The position numbers and the translations under genes are program-made. Below the pieces are notes generated by a model, which searched no databases, had not been told where the DNA came from, and worked only from the letters and a program-made list of their open reading frames with translations. Below are positions 25,336-34,662 of a DNA stretch of 64,000 bases, one piece after another (within the stretch, counting starts at the first letter, position 1; every line of letters starts with the position of its first letter). The stretch covers positions 1 through 64,000 of the forward strand of contig NZ_JACKSJ010000016.1 in assembly GCF_025821665.1 (NCBI RefSeq), in the 5' to 3' direction. The stretch is from [Mycobacterium] manitobense. GTDB taxonomy: Bacteria > Actinomycetota > Actinomycetes > Mycobacteriales > Mycobacteriaceae.

Positions 25336-26094
25336 CTAGAGGCTGCGGATCAGTGCGGCGGCGTGCACGGTGTCGTCCACGACGAACCACACCCGGAGCC
25401 CGCCGTCGCGCGACGCGAAGTGGATGACGACGTCATCCGTGCGCTGAATCGGCTTGCGGTACTCGACGACTGCGCGGTACGGGGCCGTCGCGATGTCCGG
25501 GTACTGCGCCATCACCTCGTGCACACCATGCCAGTAGACGGTGTTGTTGACATGCCGGAAGTGGTCGATGTCGGTGTGACGCAGGGCGAAGGGGATCGAC
25601 GCCTCCGGCTCGGCGGGGCCGGGGAGCCACGGCCGCCATTTCAGCCGGGTCTCGTCGGTGGTGCTCGCGAACCGGGCGAACAGGTCGCCGTCGATCAGTG
25701 ACGGCGTCTGGGTGTCCTTGTTCATGTTGATCCAGAAGCCCTCGGTCTCGACCAGGCCGCCCTCCGAGCCGTCGAGCCGAACCCGCATCGAACACCAGCG
25801 GTTGGAGATGCCCGAGCACCACCGCCGCAGGGTGATGTCGCTCGGCCATTCGATCGGTTCGACGACGTCGATCACGGTGCGCTGCACGATCCAGTGCGGA
25901 TTCACGTCGGCGAACCCGGAGTCGACCAGGTGCTCGGCCCCGGCCTCCTGGATGTACCGGGCGACGCCGTCCAACCGGATTCGCCGGTGCTCGTCGATGT
26001 CGCTGGTAGTGAGCCGCCAGCCCGTCCGGAACACGTAGCCGGTGTCCGGCAACGGGTGCAGCGGTCTCGCCGCGTCCGGCTGGGCTGTCGACAC
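25336..26094 (-). CDS. Acyl-ACP thioesterase-like double-hotdog protein
   Basis: A 252-residue protein with two hotdog halves. The first begins FRTGWRLTTSDIDEHRRIRLDGVARYIQEAGAEHL and the second has FALRHTDIDHFRHVNNTVYWHGVHEVM, the DxxxHVNN motif of acyl-ACP/acyl-CoA thioesterases. Mycobacterial homologues are annotated as fatty-acyl-ACP thioesterase family. GTG at 26094 is preferred, because a start at 26157 would overlap the divergent gene. The leader between 26095 and 26155 is shared with that gene. Confidence 0.8.
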   Translation of the reverse strand: MSTAQPDAARPLHPLPDTGYVFRTGWRLTTSDIDEHRRIRLDGVARYIQEAGAEHLVDSGFADVNPHWIVQRTVIDVVEPIEWPSDITLRRWCSGISNRWCSMRVRLDGSEGGLVETEGFWINMNKDTQTPSLIDGDLFARFASTTDETRLKWRPWLPGPAEPEASIPFALRHTDIDHFRHVNNTVYWHGVHEVMAQYPDIATAPYRAVVEYRKPIQRTDDVVIHFASRDGGLRVWFVVDDTVHAAALIRSL

Positions 26095-26155
26095 GGTACC
26101 GACGGTAACGCATGCCCCGATCTCCGATAGGGTCGCGCGGAGCGAGGGGGACGGC

Positions 26156-27544
26156 ATGCGGACGATGGAGACCGATTACCTGGTCGTCGGCGCCGGCGCC
26201 ATGGGGATGGCCTTCACCGACACCCTCGTCGCCGAGAGCGATGCGCAGGTCGTCGTCGTCGACCGGGGCAGTTCGCCCGGCGGGCACTGGACGCGCGCCT
26301 ACCCGTTCGTGCGCCTGCACCAGCCCTCGGCCTACTACGGCGTCAACTCTCAACCGCTGGGGTCCGGCGCCCTCGACGACGCCGGGTGGAACGCCGGCCT
26401 GCACGAGCTGGCCGCCGGTGACGAGGTGCGCGGATACTTCGACGAGGTGATGCAGAAGGTCCTGCTGCCGACGGGACGGGTGTCGTACCTGCCGGAGAGC
26501 GAGTACCTCGGTGACGGCCGGATCGTCGGGCCCGGCGGTGACGAGGTGGCCGTCGACGTGCGGCGCCGGACGGTCGACGCGACCTATCTGGAGACGGTGG
26601 TGCCCTCGATGCGCCCGCCGGCATACGGAGTCGCCGACGGCGTCGTGTGCGTGCCCCCCAATGAATTACCGCTGCTGGCGGCGGATTTCGATCGTTTCGT
26701 CGTGGTCGGTGCGGGCAAGACGGGTGTCGACGCGTGCCTGTGGCTGCTCGCCGCCGGCGTCGCACCCGAGCGGCTGCGGTGGATCATGCCGCGCGACGCG
26801 TGGCTGCTCGACCGCGAGAACATCCAGCCGGGCCCCGACTTCCTCGACCGGTTCAAGACCAGCTTCGGGGCGCGGCTGACGTCCATCACCGACGCCGGCT
26901 CCGTCGACGACCTGTTCGCGCAGCTGGAGGCCAACGGCAACCTGCTCCGGCTCGACCCGGCGGTGCGGCCCTCGATGTACCGCTGCGCCACGGTGTCGCG
27001 CGCCGAACTCGACCAGCTGCGCCGCATCGAGGACGTGATCCGGCTCGGCCGCGTCGAGCGGATCGAGCCCTCCGGGATCGTGCTCACCGGCGGCACAGTG
27101 GCGTCGGCCGCCTCGACGCTTTACGTGGACTGCACCGCCGACGGTCTCGAGAAACGCCCGGCGGTGGACATTTTCGACGGAGACCGGCTGGTGCTGCAGA
27201 GTGTGCGCGGCTGCCAGCAGGTGTTCAGCGCAGGCCTCATCGCCCATCTGGAACTCAGCGGCGCCGACGACGCCGCCAACAATGCGCTGTGCCGGCCGGT
27301 GCCGCACCCGAACACCGACGTCGACTGGCTGGCGATGACGCTGGCCGAGCACCGCAACGAATTGCGTTGGCTCGCAGAGCCCGAACTGATGGATTGGTTG
27401 GCGACGTCACGGCTGAACCTGCTGCGCGAGATGTTCTCCCCGATGCTGGCGCGACCGCGGAGTCGCGAGCGGTTGCTCGGCATGGTCGCCAAAGCGTTAC
27501 TAGCCGCCAACGACAAGCTCGAACTGCTGCTGCGCGAGGGCTGA
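26156..27544 (+). CDS. FAD/NAD(P)-binding oxidoreductase
   Basis: A 462-residue flavoprotein. The N-terminal dinucleotide loop is VVGAGAMGMAF with the acidic strand end VVVVDRGSSPGGHW. A second Rossmann motif VVVGAGKTGVDACLWL lies near residue 183 for NAD(P). The overall plan is that of class-B flavoprotein monooxygenase-like proteins, but I see no clean monooxygenase FxGxxxHxxxW fingerprint. GAGGGGGACGGC precedes the ATG. The gene ends one base before the convergent hypothetical gene begins its stop. Substrate unknown. Confidence 0.8.
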   Translation: MRTMETDYLVVGAGAMGMAFTDTLVAESDAQVVVVDRGSSPGGHWTRAYPFVRLHQPSAYYGVNSQPLGSGALDDAGWNAGLHELAAGDEVRGYFDEVMQKVLLPTGRVSYLPESEYLGDGRIVGPGGDEVAVDVRRRTVDATYLETVVPSMRPPAYGVADGVVCVPPNELPLLAADFDRFVVVGAGKTGVDACLWLLAAGVAPERLRWIMPRDAWLLDRENIQPGPDFLDRFKTSFGARLTSITDAGSVDDLFAQLEANGNLLRLDPAVRPSMYRCATVSRAELDQLRRIEDVIRLGRVERIEPSGIVLTGGTVASAASTLYVDCTADGLEKRPAVDIFDGDRLVLQSVRGCQQVFSAGLIAHLELSGADDAANNALCRPVPHPNTDVDWLAMTLAEHRNELRWLAEPELMDWLATSRLNLLREMFSPMLARPRSRERLLGMVAKALLAANDKLELLLREG

Positions 27545-28165
27545 CTACCGGAGTTCGTGCAGCTGGTCGAGGATCGACCCGAGCAACTGTTCGTCGGTGC
27601 TGGTGTGCAGCCGAATGGGTTCGAGATGGCCTGCGCCCGACGGCAGCTGCCGCTGCATCTCGTCATGACGCTCGAGCACGTCGTTGATCAAGCCCCCGAA
27701 GTCTTGCAGGTGCTGGTTAACGAACCGCGTACAGCCGTCGAGCAGCTCCACGTGTTGACGTGCGACAGAGCGCCTTCGGCAGTTCTCCGCGATCTCGAGC
27801 ATCCTCTCGTAGAGGTCGGCCAGGTGGTGTGCGGCACGAACGACGCCGTCGGGGTCCGCGATGTCCTTGCCGTCGCCGAACATCGCCGTGAACTCCGGCG
27901 CGCGCAGGTACGCCGCTGCCTCCGCGACGACGTCGTCGGCGGCGCGCAGGTGCCGGGTGAGGAACTGCGCGACGTCGTGGCCCGTGCGCAGCCTGCCGGC
28001 CGGATGCACAGCCCGCCCGACCACCTGTGCGATCTTGCGCTCCTCGAGCGCGGCCCAGCGCTGGAAGACCACGGACGCGAAGGCCGCCCAGGCCCAGCCC
28101 GGCGGCTTGTCCCGCACCATCTGGTCGACGAGTTCGGGCGTGGGGACGAGGTCCGCGGTTCGCAT
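27545..28165 (-). CDS. Conserved hypothetical protein, all-helical
   Basis: A 206-residue soluble protein, apparently alpha-helical: PGWAWAAFASVVFQRWAALEERKIAQVVGRA, DVAQFLTRHLRAADDVVAEAAAYLR and LYERMLEIAENCRRRSV. No signal peptide, membrane helix or known motif was recognised. The ATG at 28165 is used because the upstream extension is Asp/Pro-rich antisense-type sequence. Its stop abuts that of the convergent flavoprotein with no intergenic base. Confidence 0.65.
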   Translation of the reverse strand: MRTADLVPTPELVDQMVRDKPPGWAWAAFASVVFQRWAALEERKIAQVVGRAVHPAGRLRTGHDVAQFLTRHLRAADDVVAEAAAYLRAPEFTAMFGDGKDIADPDGVVRAAHHLADLYERMLEIAENCRRRSVARQHVELLDGCTRFVNQHLQDFGGLINDVLERHDEMQRQLPSGAGHLEPIRLHTSTDEQLLGSILDQLHELR

Positions 28166-28219
28166 GGCATGACCGTAGGCGAGGGCACCGACAAGACCGA
28201 GGCATGCGACCGTTGACCC

Positions 28220-28852
28220 ATGACCGTCACCGTCGAGTCGTTCGAGGTCGCCGATCCGGCGGAAGCGTGGACGCGGGCCGGGTTCGCTGTCGATTCCGGT
28301 GTCTGCCGGGTCGGCGGCGTCGGCATCCGACTGGTCGGCCGCGAAGGTCCGGGCACCGGCATCATCGGGTGGTCGTTGCGGGGCCTGCCTCCCCGCGCCT
28401 CGGACCATGACCTCGACGGCGTCCCGACCACCTGGACGGACGTGGCCGCCGCAGCGCCGGCCGAGCACCCGAACGGCGTCGTCGCGATCGACCACGTCGT
28501 GCTGCTGTCCCCGGACCTGCGCCGGACGGTCGCGGCGCTTGCCGCCGTCGGCGTGGAGCCACGCCGCGAACGGGATGCCGAACTCGGCGGACGGCCGATC
28601 CGTCAGATCTTCTTCCGGTTCGGCGAGGTGATCGTCGAGGTCGTCGGTTCACCGGACATGGCGGACGAGGGTCCGTCCACCCTGTGGGGCATCACGTACG
28701 TCGTCGCGGACATCGACGCGACCGCCGCGTTCTTCGGTGACCGCACCGCACCGGTCAAGGACGCGGTGCAGCCAGGACGCCGGATCACCACGCTGCGGCA
28801 TCGCGACCTCGGGATGTCGGTCCGCACGGCGATGATGTCGGCGCGTCGATGA
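28220..28852 (+). CDS. VOC/glyoxalase-like superfamily protein
   Basis: A 210-residue protein with a repeated beta-alpha-beta-beta-beta fold. [33 protein letters not shown] in the centre is the characteristic VOC strand-helix start, and [33 protein letters not shown] marks the next module. The metal-ligand residues cannot be assigned with confidence beyond His in IDHV and Glu in VEVVG. It lies upstream of rnhA, 35 bp away. Substrate unknown. Confidence 0.8.
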   Translation: MTVTVESFEVADPAEAWTRAGFAVDSGVCRVGGVGIRLVGREGPGTGIIGWSLRGLPPRASDHDLDGVPTTWTDVAAAAPAEHPNGVVAIDHVVLLSPDLRRTVAALAAVGVEPRRERDAELGGRPIRQIFFRFGEVIVEVVGSPDMADEGPSTLWGITYVVADIDATAAFFGDRTAPVKDAVQPGRRITTLRHRDLGMSVRTAMMSARR

Positions 28853-28887
28853 GCGCGACCGCCCGGCCCATTGCCTATTCTCGGCGC

Positions 28888-29352
28888 ATGACCGAGGACC
28901 GTGTGGTCATCCACACCGATGGCGGGTGCAGGCCGAATCCCGGGCCCGGCGGTTGGGGTGCGGTGCTGCGCCAGCGCCACCACGTCCGCGAGATGTGCGG
29001 CGGTGAGCCGGGCGAGACCAGCAACAACCGGATGGAGCTGATGGCGCCCATCATGGCGCTCGAGGCGCTCACCCGACCGGTGGTGGTGCATCTCCATACC
29101 GACAGCACCTACGTCCGCAACGGCATCACCAAGTGGGTACTCGGCTGGGAACGCAACGGCTGGCTGACCGCCGCCAAGCAGCCGGTGAAGAACGTCGACC
29201 TCTGGCAGCGGCTGCAGGCGGCCTGTGCGCGGCATCGGGTCGAGTGGTTCTGGGTGAAGGGGCATTCCGGCGTCGTCGACAACGAGCTGGCCGACGTGCT
29301 GGCCACCCGGGGCATGCAGGAAGCGATCGCAGGGGCAGCTCTCCTCAGCTGA
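28888..29352 (+). CDS. rnhA: Ribonuclease HI
   Basis: A 154-residue RNase H fold enzyme that cuts RNA in RNA-DNA hybrids. All four acidic catalytic residues are visible: Asp in [16 protein letters not shown], Glu in NNRMELMAP, Asp in [11 protein letters not shown] and Asp in [11 protein letters not shown]. The [11 protein letters not shown] handle and WVKGH are typical of RnhA. ATG 28888 gives the usual short N-terminus; an ATG at 28849 overlapping the VOC stop is an alternative. Its 3' end overlaps the convergent aldo/keto reductase by 8 bp. Confidence 0.95.
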   Translation: MTEDRVVIHTDGGCRPNPGPGGWGAVLRQRHHVREMCGGEPGETSNNRMELMAPIMALEALTRPVVVHLHTDSTYVRNGITKWVLGWERNGWLTAAKQPVKNVDLWQRLQAACARHRVEWFWVKGHSGVVDNELADVLATRGMQEAIAGAALLS

Positions 29353-30343
29353 CCGGCGAGCGCTCGGAGTCGAGCGCCGCCATGTGTTCGGCCGGGTATC
29401 GGTCGCCCGCCACCTCGGCCGCAGGCACCGCCGACTCGAGTTGTGCCAGTTGGTCTTCCGTCAGCGTCACGTCGACGGCCCCGAGCGCCTCGGTCAACCG
29501 GTTGCGGGTGCGCGCGCCGATCAGCGGCACGACGTCGTCTCCCCGGGCGGCCACCCACGCGATGGCCGCCTGGGCGACCGACACCCCGAGTTCGTCGGCG
29601 ACACCGCGCAACGCCTCGACCAACGCCAGGTTGCGGTCGAGGTTGGCATCGGCGAATCGCGGGCTCATGGTGCGGAAATCGCCTGGACCGCCGCTGGTTC
29701 TCGTCCAGTGCCCGCCGATCAGCCCCCGGGAGAGCACCCCGTACGCGGTCACGCCGATCCCGAGCTCACGACAGGTGTCGAGGATGTCGCCCTCGACGCC
29801 GCGCGACATCAGCGAGTATTCGATCTGCAGGTCGCTGATCGGCCGGACGGCGGCCGCGCGACGGATGGTCTCCGATCCGACCTCCGAGAGCCCGATGTGC
29901 CGGACGTATCCGGCGTCGACGAGCTCGCCGATCGCGCCGACGGTGTCCTCGATGGGCACGGCGGGATCCAGGCGGGCCGGCCGGTAGACGTCGATGTGGT
30001 CGGTGCCGAGGCGCTGCAACGAGTACGCGGCGGCGGACTTCACCGCAGCCGGGCTCGCGTCGTAGCCGACCCAGGCGCCCGCGGGGTCGAGTCGACCGCC
30101 GAACTTCACGCTGAGTTGGTACGCGTCGCGCGGGGTGGAGCGCAACGCCTCGGCGATCAGCAGTTCGTTGTGACCCATGCCGTAGAAGTCGCCGGTGTCC
30201 AGCAACGCGATCCCCGCGTCGAGCGCGGCGCGCACGGTGGCGATATTCTCGTCGCGGTCGGATTCGCCGTACGCCCCCGACATGCCCATGCATCCGAGGC
30301 CGACCGCCGATGTGTTCAAGGTTCCGAGTGTCTTGGTTCGCAT
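29345..30343 (-). CDS. Aldo/keto reductase lacking the usual catalytic His
   Basis: A 332-residue TIM-barrel AKR. It starts [25 protein letters not shown], and the active-site Asp and Tyr lie in [14 protein letters not shown] and the Lys in QLSVKFGG. Where most AKRs carry YxxHxxDP, this protein reads [10 protein letters not shown], so the His is Ala. That change defines a recurrent actinobacterial subgroup but may alter reactivity. It is divergent from an HTH regulator 101 bp away, which probably controls it. Confidence 0.88.
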   Translation of the reverse strand: MRTKTLGTLNTSAVGLGCMGMSGAYGESDRDENIATVRAALDAGIALLDTGDFYGMGHNELLIAEALRSTPRDAYQLSVKFGGRLDPAGAWVGYDASPAAVKSAAAYSLQRLGTDHIDVYRPARLDPAVPIEDTVGAIGELVDAGYVRHIGLSEVGSETIRRAAAVRPISDLQIEYSLMSRGVEGDILDTCRELGIGVTAYGVLSRGLIGGHWTRTSGGPGDFRTMSPRFADANLDRNLALVEALRGVADELGVSVAQAAIAWVAARGDDVVPLIGARTRNRLTEALGAVDVTLTEDQLAQLESAVPAAEVAGDRYPAEHMAALDSERSPVS

Positions 30344-30444
30344 GAATATCAGCGTGGGCCCGGATCAACGGGGCTGCCAGGACGCGTGGAGGCAGGGATC
30401 GGGAGTCCCTGCCTGAGGCTGCACCTCTGGCGGACAATGAACCG

Positions 30445-31290
30445 ATGGATCGCGAAGCGCTGGCCCAGTTCCTGCGGCGCCGCCGGGAGGCGCTGAGCCC
30501 GGTGGACGTGGGACTGCCGGTCGGCGTGCGTCGCCGCACCGCGGGGCTGCGCCGGGAGGAAGTGGCGCAGTTGACCGGTATGTCGGTGGACTACTACGGC
30601 AGGTTGGAGCAGTCGCGCGGGCCGCAGCCGTCACCGCAGATGCTGCGGGCGCTCGCGCGCGCCCTGCGCCTGACCGACGACGAGACCGATCACCTGTACC
30701 GGCTCGCGGGCCACGCGGTCCCCGACCGCAGCACGCATTCGGTGAACGTGCGGCCCGCGCTGCTGTTCGTCCTCGACCAGCTCAACGACGCAGTCGCTTT
30801 CGTCTGCTCCGACACGGACGTCATCCTCGCGCAGAACCGGCTCGCCGCGCTGCTCATGAGTGAGCTACCCGCAGCGGGCGGATCGGGCGTCGAGGCCAGC
30901 ATGACGTGGCACTGGTTCACCGATCCGCGGTCGCGTGCGGGCGCACCCGAGAAGGACCACGACCGGCTGAGCCGGACCACGGTGGCGGACCTGCGCGCGG
31001 CGTGGGCGCGCAGGCCCGACGACGCCGACATGCGCGAACTCGTCGAGGCGCTGCTCGAACACAGTCCCGAGTTCGCCGACCTATGGGCGCGTCACGAAGT
31101 GGCCACCCGGCGGATGGATCGCAAGACGTTCCTGACAAGGGTCGGTCCCATCACGCTGGACTGCGAGGTGCTGGCGACGACGGACGGTCAGCGGCTGGTG
31201 CTGCTCACCCCGCCCGCCGGCTCCGACGCGCTGGCGAACCTGCGGCTGCTCGACGTGGTCGGCAACCAGGTGGTCGGCGAGGTGACGTGA
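30445..31290 (+). CDS. XRE-type HTH regulator with MmyB-like ligand-binding domain
   Basis: A 281-residue regulator. Residues 1-90 hold the HTH (TAGLRREEVAQLTGMSVDYYGRLEQSRGPQPS), typical of the actinobacterial MmyB group. The rest is the PAS-like MmyB ligand-binding domain, with MTWHWFTDPRSR, DLRAAWARRPDDADMRELVEAL and SPEFADLWARHEVATRRMDRKTF. Such proteins commonly control divergent short-chain or aldo/keto reductase genes, as the arrangement here suggests. Confidence 0.9.
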   Translation: MDREALAQFLRRRREALSPVDVGLPVGVRRRTAGLRREEVAQLTGMSVDYYGRLEQSRGPQPSPQMLRALARALRLTDDETDHLYRLAGHAVPDRSTHSVNVRPALLFVLDQLNDAVAFVCSDTDVILAQNRLAALLMSELPAAGGSGVEASMTWHWFTDPRSRAGAPEKDHDRLSRTTVADLRAAWARRPDDADMRELVEALLEHSPEFADLWARHEVATRRMDRKTFLTRVGPITLDCEVLATTDGQRLVLLTPPAGSDALANLRLLDVVGNQVVGEVT

Positions 31291-31419
31291 GCTGTGCGGC
31301 CGCGAGCCGCCCGACTGCCCGGAGTGTCCCGTTGTGCGACGAACCGACATGCCCCACACTCGTCAGGCGATGATCGCCATCATCGTCGAAGACGGTGATG
31401 GGATCAGCATGGACCAGGC

Positions 31420-32253
31420 ATGGCGTTCCGGACGAGTCCGAACCAGCTCATGCTGACCTGGCTGGCGGGTTTGGTGCTCGTCGTCGTGGTGACATCCGTC
31501 GTCGTCGTGAAACTGCTGGCGCGCAGGCGCGCGCCCGACCCCGGCTGGTTCATCGACAGCACCCGCGCCGCAGGAGCTCTCACGGTGATCGGCACCATGT
31601 TCGCGGTGCTGATGGCCTTCACCATCTTCTACGCGCTGCAGAACTACCAGCGCGCGCGAGACGGCGGCAGCACGGAGGCGATCGCGGTGACCGAGTTGCA
31701 CAACGTCGCCGATGTGCTCGAAGGCCACAGCGGCGAGCGGCTGCACGGTGACCTCATCTGCTATTCGCGCGCGGTCGTCTTCGATGAATGGCCCGCGATG
31801 GCACGCGGCGAACGATCGGACACCGTGCAGCATTGGGTCGATCAGATGGTCGGAGACTTCGCCGCCACCGATCCCGGGAACCCCAAGCAGGAAGCGGCCT
31901 ACGGGCAGTGGTTCGACCAGCAGGCGGAACGCCGGGACGGCCGCCGTGCGCGCGCTGCCGAAGCACAACCCTCGGTGCCGCTGCCGCTGTGGATCGTGCT
32001 GGGGATCGGCGCGTCGGCGATCTTCATCTACATGTGCGTCCAGGCCGACCGCCGGGAGAGCGCCGTGGTCCAGGCGGTGCCCATCGCGTTCGTGTCGGCC
32101 CTCGTCACGTCGGCGTTGCTCGTGGTGGCTTTCCTCGATCACCCCTACGCCGGTTGGGCGGGCAGCATTCAACCCGACGAGATGCGGGTGACCCTGAGTC
32201 TCATCGACGACGGTCACGTCGTGCCCTGCAATCCGAACGGCGATCCCGCGTAG
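31420..32253 (+). CDS. DUF4239 (bestrophin-like) membrane protein
   Basis: A 277-residue protein with two N-terminal helices (MLTWLAGLVLVVVVTSVVVVK and LTVIGTMFAVLMAFTIFYAL) and two near the C-terminus (VPLPLWIVLGIGASAIFIYM and AVPIAFVSALVTSALLVVAF). A soluble loop of about 110 residues lies between. The TMFAVLMAFTI pattern and topology match the bestrophin-like DUF4239 family. Function unknown. The preceding 129 bp (31291-31419) hold no recognisable feature. Confidence 0.82.
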   Translation: MAFRTSPNQLMLTWLAGLVLVVVVTSVVVVKLLARRRAPDPGWFIDSTRAAGALTVIGTMFAVLMAFTIFYALQNYQRARDGGSTEAIAVTELHNVADVLEGHSGERLHGDLICYSRAVVFDEWPAMARGERSDTVQHWVDQMVGDFAATDPGNPKQEAAYGQWFDQQAERRDGRRARAAEAQPSVPLPLWIVLGIGASAIFIYMCVQADRRESAVVQAVPIAFVSALVTSALLVVAFLDHPYAGWAGSIQPDEMRVTLSLIDDGHVVPCNPNGDPA

Positions 32254-32383
32254 CGCTTACTCCCATCTGAAATTCCTAGGTGCTAGCACTACCTGCCGGT
32301 TCACGGCAGCCTCATTGTCGACCCGAGTTCCGCGAAGCCATGCTGGCAGACGACGCAGCAATCTTCTATGGCAGGAGTCCTCA

Positions 32384-32941
32384 ATGAGTTCCGCAGTTCG
32401 CGACGACCTCGTGCTCTCGCACGCCGTCATCACCGCCGACGTCACGGCGCGGTTCGATGACGTCGACATCGCGGAGTGGTTGAAAACGCTTCCGACACAC
32501 GAGTACCAGCGCTGCGCACCGGGTGATCACAAGGCCGCCGGCTACACCGTGGATGACGACGGGACGCCGATGTCCATCAACATCGAGATGATCGGCACGG
32601 GTCTCGTGGTGCAGCAGTACCGCTTCGACGTGGCACAGCCGCACTACTGCAGAATGGTGTCACTGTCGGACATTCTCACCCCATCGGGATGGACGACCAC
32701 GCAGGTCATCTGGGAACTGCGCATGGAGCAACTCGACGGCGACCGCTGCCGCTACACCAACACGGTGACCTCCCACCCCACCGAGGGCTTCTTGCAGTTC
32801 ATCGCCGAACAGGGCCAGACATTCGCCGAGGCCGCACATGCCCGCCAGGATGCTTCCGGACGGCACTGCCGGATCGAGACTCCCCGGTACGCGGAGAGCA
32901 TCGCACGCTGGGCGGCGGCACGCTCAGCTCTGACCGCGTAG
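32384..32941 (+). CDS. Hypothetical SRPBCC-like protein
   Basis: A 185-residue soluble protein. The central RFDVAQPHYCRMVSLSDIL, TTTQVIWELRMEQLDGDRCRYTNTV and HPTEGFLQFIAEQGQTF have the alternating strand plus long C-terminal helix pattern of START/SRPBCC domains, but the assignment is tentative. The ATG at 32384 has GCAGGAG 9 bases upstream. It lies 28 bp upstream of a quinone oxidoreductase gene and is probably its operon partner. Confidence 0.6.
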   Translation: MSSAVRDDLVLSHAVITADVTARFDDVDIAEWLKTLPTHEYQRCAPGDHKAAGYTVDDDGTPMSINIEMIGTGLVVQQYRFDVAQPHYCRMVSLSDILTPSGWTTTQVIWELRMEQLDGDRCRYTNTVTSHPTEGFLQFIAEQGQTFAEAAHARQDASGRHCRIETPRYAESIARWAAARSALTA

Positions 32942-32969
32942 CTCCTCCACATCCGAGAACGGAGATGCG

Positions 32970-33956
32970 ATGACCTCAGCAGTGTTGTTCGACCATCCCG
33001 GCCCTCCGGGCGTTCTGCGTTGGCGCTCAGTGACTCCGATACATCCTCGTCCGCATGAGGTGGTGATCGACGTGGCTGCGGCCGGAGTCAACAACGCCGA
33101 CCTCCTGCAGCGCCGAGGTCAGTACCCCGTGCCGTCGTGGGCGCCGCGTCCGTTGGGGTTGGAATGCGCCGGAACGATCACCGAGGTCGGGGCCAACGTC
33201 ACGGCCTGGTCACCAGGCGACAAGGTGTGCGCACTGCTGGACGGCGGCGGCTACGCCGACGAAGTGGCGGTTCCGGCTACGCAGGTGATGCGAATTCCGG
33301 CCGGACTCAGCGCGGTCGAGGCGGCCGCCGTTCCCGAGGTTGCGGCCACCGTCTACTCCAACCTCGCCATGGTCGCCGAGCTGAGGCACGGTCAGACCGT
33401 ACTGATCCACGGCGCCGGCGGCGGCATTGGCACCTTCGCGATCCAATGGGCGACCGCGATCGGCGCACGGGTCATCACCACCGCAGGCAGCACGACCAAG
33501 ACGCAGGCGGGCCTCGAGATGGGGGCATGCGTTGCGATCAACTATCGGACTGAGGATTTTGTCGCCGCGACGCTGGCTGCGACCGAAGGCGTTGGGGTTG
33601 ATGCGATCCTGGATGTTGTCGGTTCGGAATATCTCGGACGCAACGTCGAGTGCCTCGCGCCCGACGGACACCTGGTGGTCATCGGCGGCAATACGGCACC
33701 GGCGCCGCTCGACCTCGGATTGCTGATGTTCAAACGCGGGACCGTCAGCGCGACGATGCTTCGCGCTCGCCCGCCACATCAGAAGGCAGAAATCATCGCG
33801 GGTGTGACGCGGGACGTTCTGCCTCTCTTCGAAACCGGCGCTGTCAGCGTGGTGGTCGACACAGTCCTGCCTATCGCGGAAGCCGCGCGCGCCCACGAGC
33901 TGTTGGAATCCAAGCGCACCGTCGGCAAGGTGATTCTCGACAACCGCGGCAGCTAG
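32970..33956 (+). CDS. NAD(P)H-quinone oxidoreductase (PIG3/zeta-crystallin-type MDR)
   Basis: A 328-residue medium-chain dehydrogenase/reductase. It has GVNNADLLQRRGQYP near residue 40, LGLECAGTITEVG near 64, and the NADPH loop HGAGGGIGTFAIQWA near 150. Cysteine zinc ligands are absent, as expected for the quinone-oxidoreductase branch (PIG3/TIGR02824-like). AGAACGGAGATGCG precedes the ATG. The codon mix is somewhat less GC-rich than neighbours (for example GTTGGGGTTGATGCG), fitting the accessory feel of this stretch. Confidence 0.85.
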   Translation: MTSAVLFDHPGPPGVLRWRSVTPIHPRPHEVVIDVAAAGVNNADLLQRRGQYPVPSWAPRPLGLECAGTITEVGANVTAWSPGDKVCALLDGGGYADEVAVPATQVMRIPAGLSAVEAAAVPEVAATVYSNLAMVAELRHGQTVLIHGAGGGIGTFAIQWATAIGARVITTAGSTTKTQAGLEMGACVAINYRTEDFVAATLAATEGVGVDAILDVVGSEYLGRNVECLAPDGHLVVIGGNTAPAPLDLGLLMFKRGTVSATMLRARPPHQKAEIIAGVTRDVLPLFETGAVSVVVDTVLPIAEAARAHELLESKRTVGKVILDNRGS

Positions 33957-33974
33957 CCGCCGCCGCTGTAGGCG

Positions 33975-34203
33975 TCTCAGCCATCGCGCGTTTCGAGGTG
34001 GGCGTGATGAGCTGGTCGCCCGACCGGGATCGTCGTGAGGACGCCTGCGAAGTACGCGGATCGATCGTGGGATTCTCCAGCGGGTTGGCGATCGCCCGCA
34101 CGTCGTAACCCCGCTGTTGAAGCGCAGAGAAACACGTTCCAGCTGGAGGCGTCCGCCCGTGCGCGGTGCACCAGTACGACCGTGGTTCGTACTTCATCGG
34201 GGA
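33975..34203 (-). pseudogene. Decayed alpha/beta-hydrolase fragment
   Basis: On the minus strand three successive frames together spell the start of an alpha/beta-hydrolase. TTVVLVHRARADASSWNVF lies in one frame, LQQRGYDVRAIANPLE in the next, and SAYFAGVLTTIP in a third. The family normally reads VVLVHGxxADxSSWxxV...LQxRGYDV...NPL...VLxxIPGPVVLVGHSYGG. At least two frameshifts, loss of the HGxW glycine and disappearance of the GHSYGG nucleophile region show it is dead. Only about 75 codons remain. Confidence 0.65.
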
Positions 34204-34662
34204 GTTCGGCTGACGCCGGCTAGCCGCAATCGACCGAGCCGTCAGACATTCACGGCGACGTGAATCCCGCTAGACGACCGTCCGTGTCGCCGGCGACACC
34301 CTGCGGCAACCACCAGGGCGCTGACCCGCCCGGTTGAACAAGTGGCGCTCATGAAGTGGCACCCGGCTACATGAGTGTCCCTCACTTCTATCGCAACGAC
34401 CGGCCGGATGTGGTGACTTCGGGGGGCTCGTGGTGCGACAGCGGACCGACTTCGATCCGCAGACGGCAGCGCAGGGGCCGTCGTCAGGCGGTCGCGGGAG
34501 CGCCGTACTACGACGACGCACGGCCAGACGCCCGGAACCGCTTGTCATTGTTGTGACTGCCATGGAGGTGTACTCAAAGAGTGCAGTGTTCGTTCGGGAA
34601 GTTCAGCAGGCACGTCGCCAGTGCCTTCACGCCACCGCCAATCGTTGGCGATGCGCGCGCCA
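34204..34662. other. Gene-poor stretch
   Basis: About 460 bp with no credible gene on either strand. The short open frames present are Arg/Ser-rich and lack ribosome-binding sites and recognisable motifs. No inverted terminal repeats or transposase remnants were seen. Together with the adjacent hydrolase fossil it looks like degraded sequence. Confidence 0.5.

Noticed and set aside
34204..34662. Transposon or integrase remnant in the gene-poor gap
   Set aside because: No DDE or tyrosine-recombinase motifs in any frame and no terminal inverted repeats.
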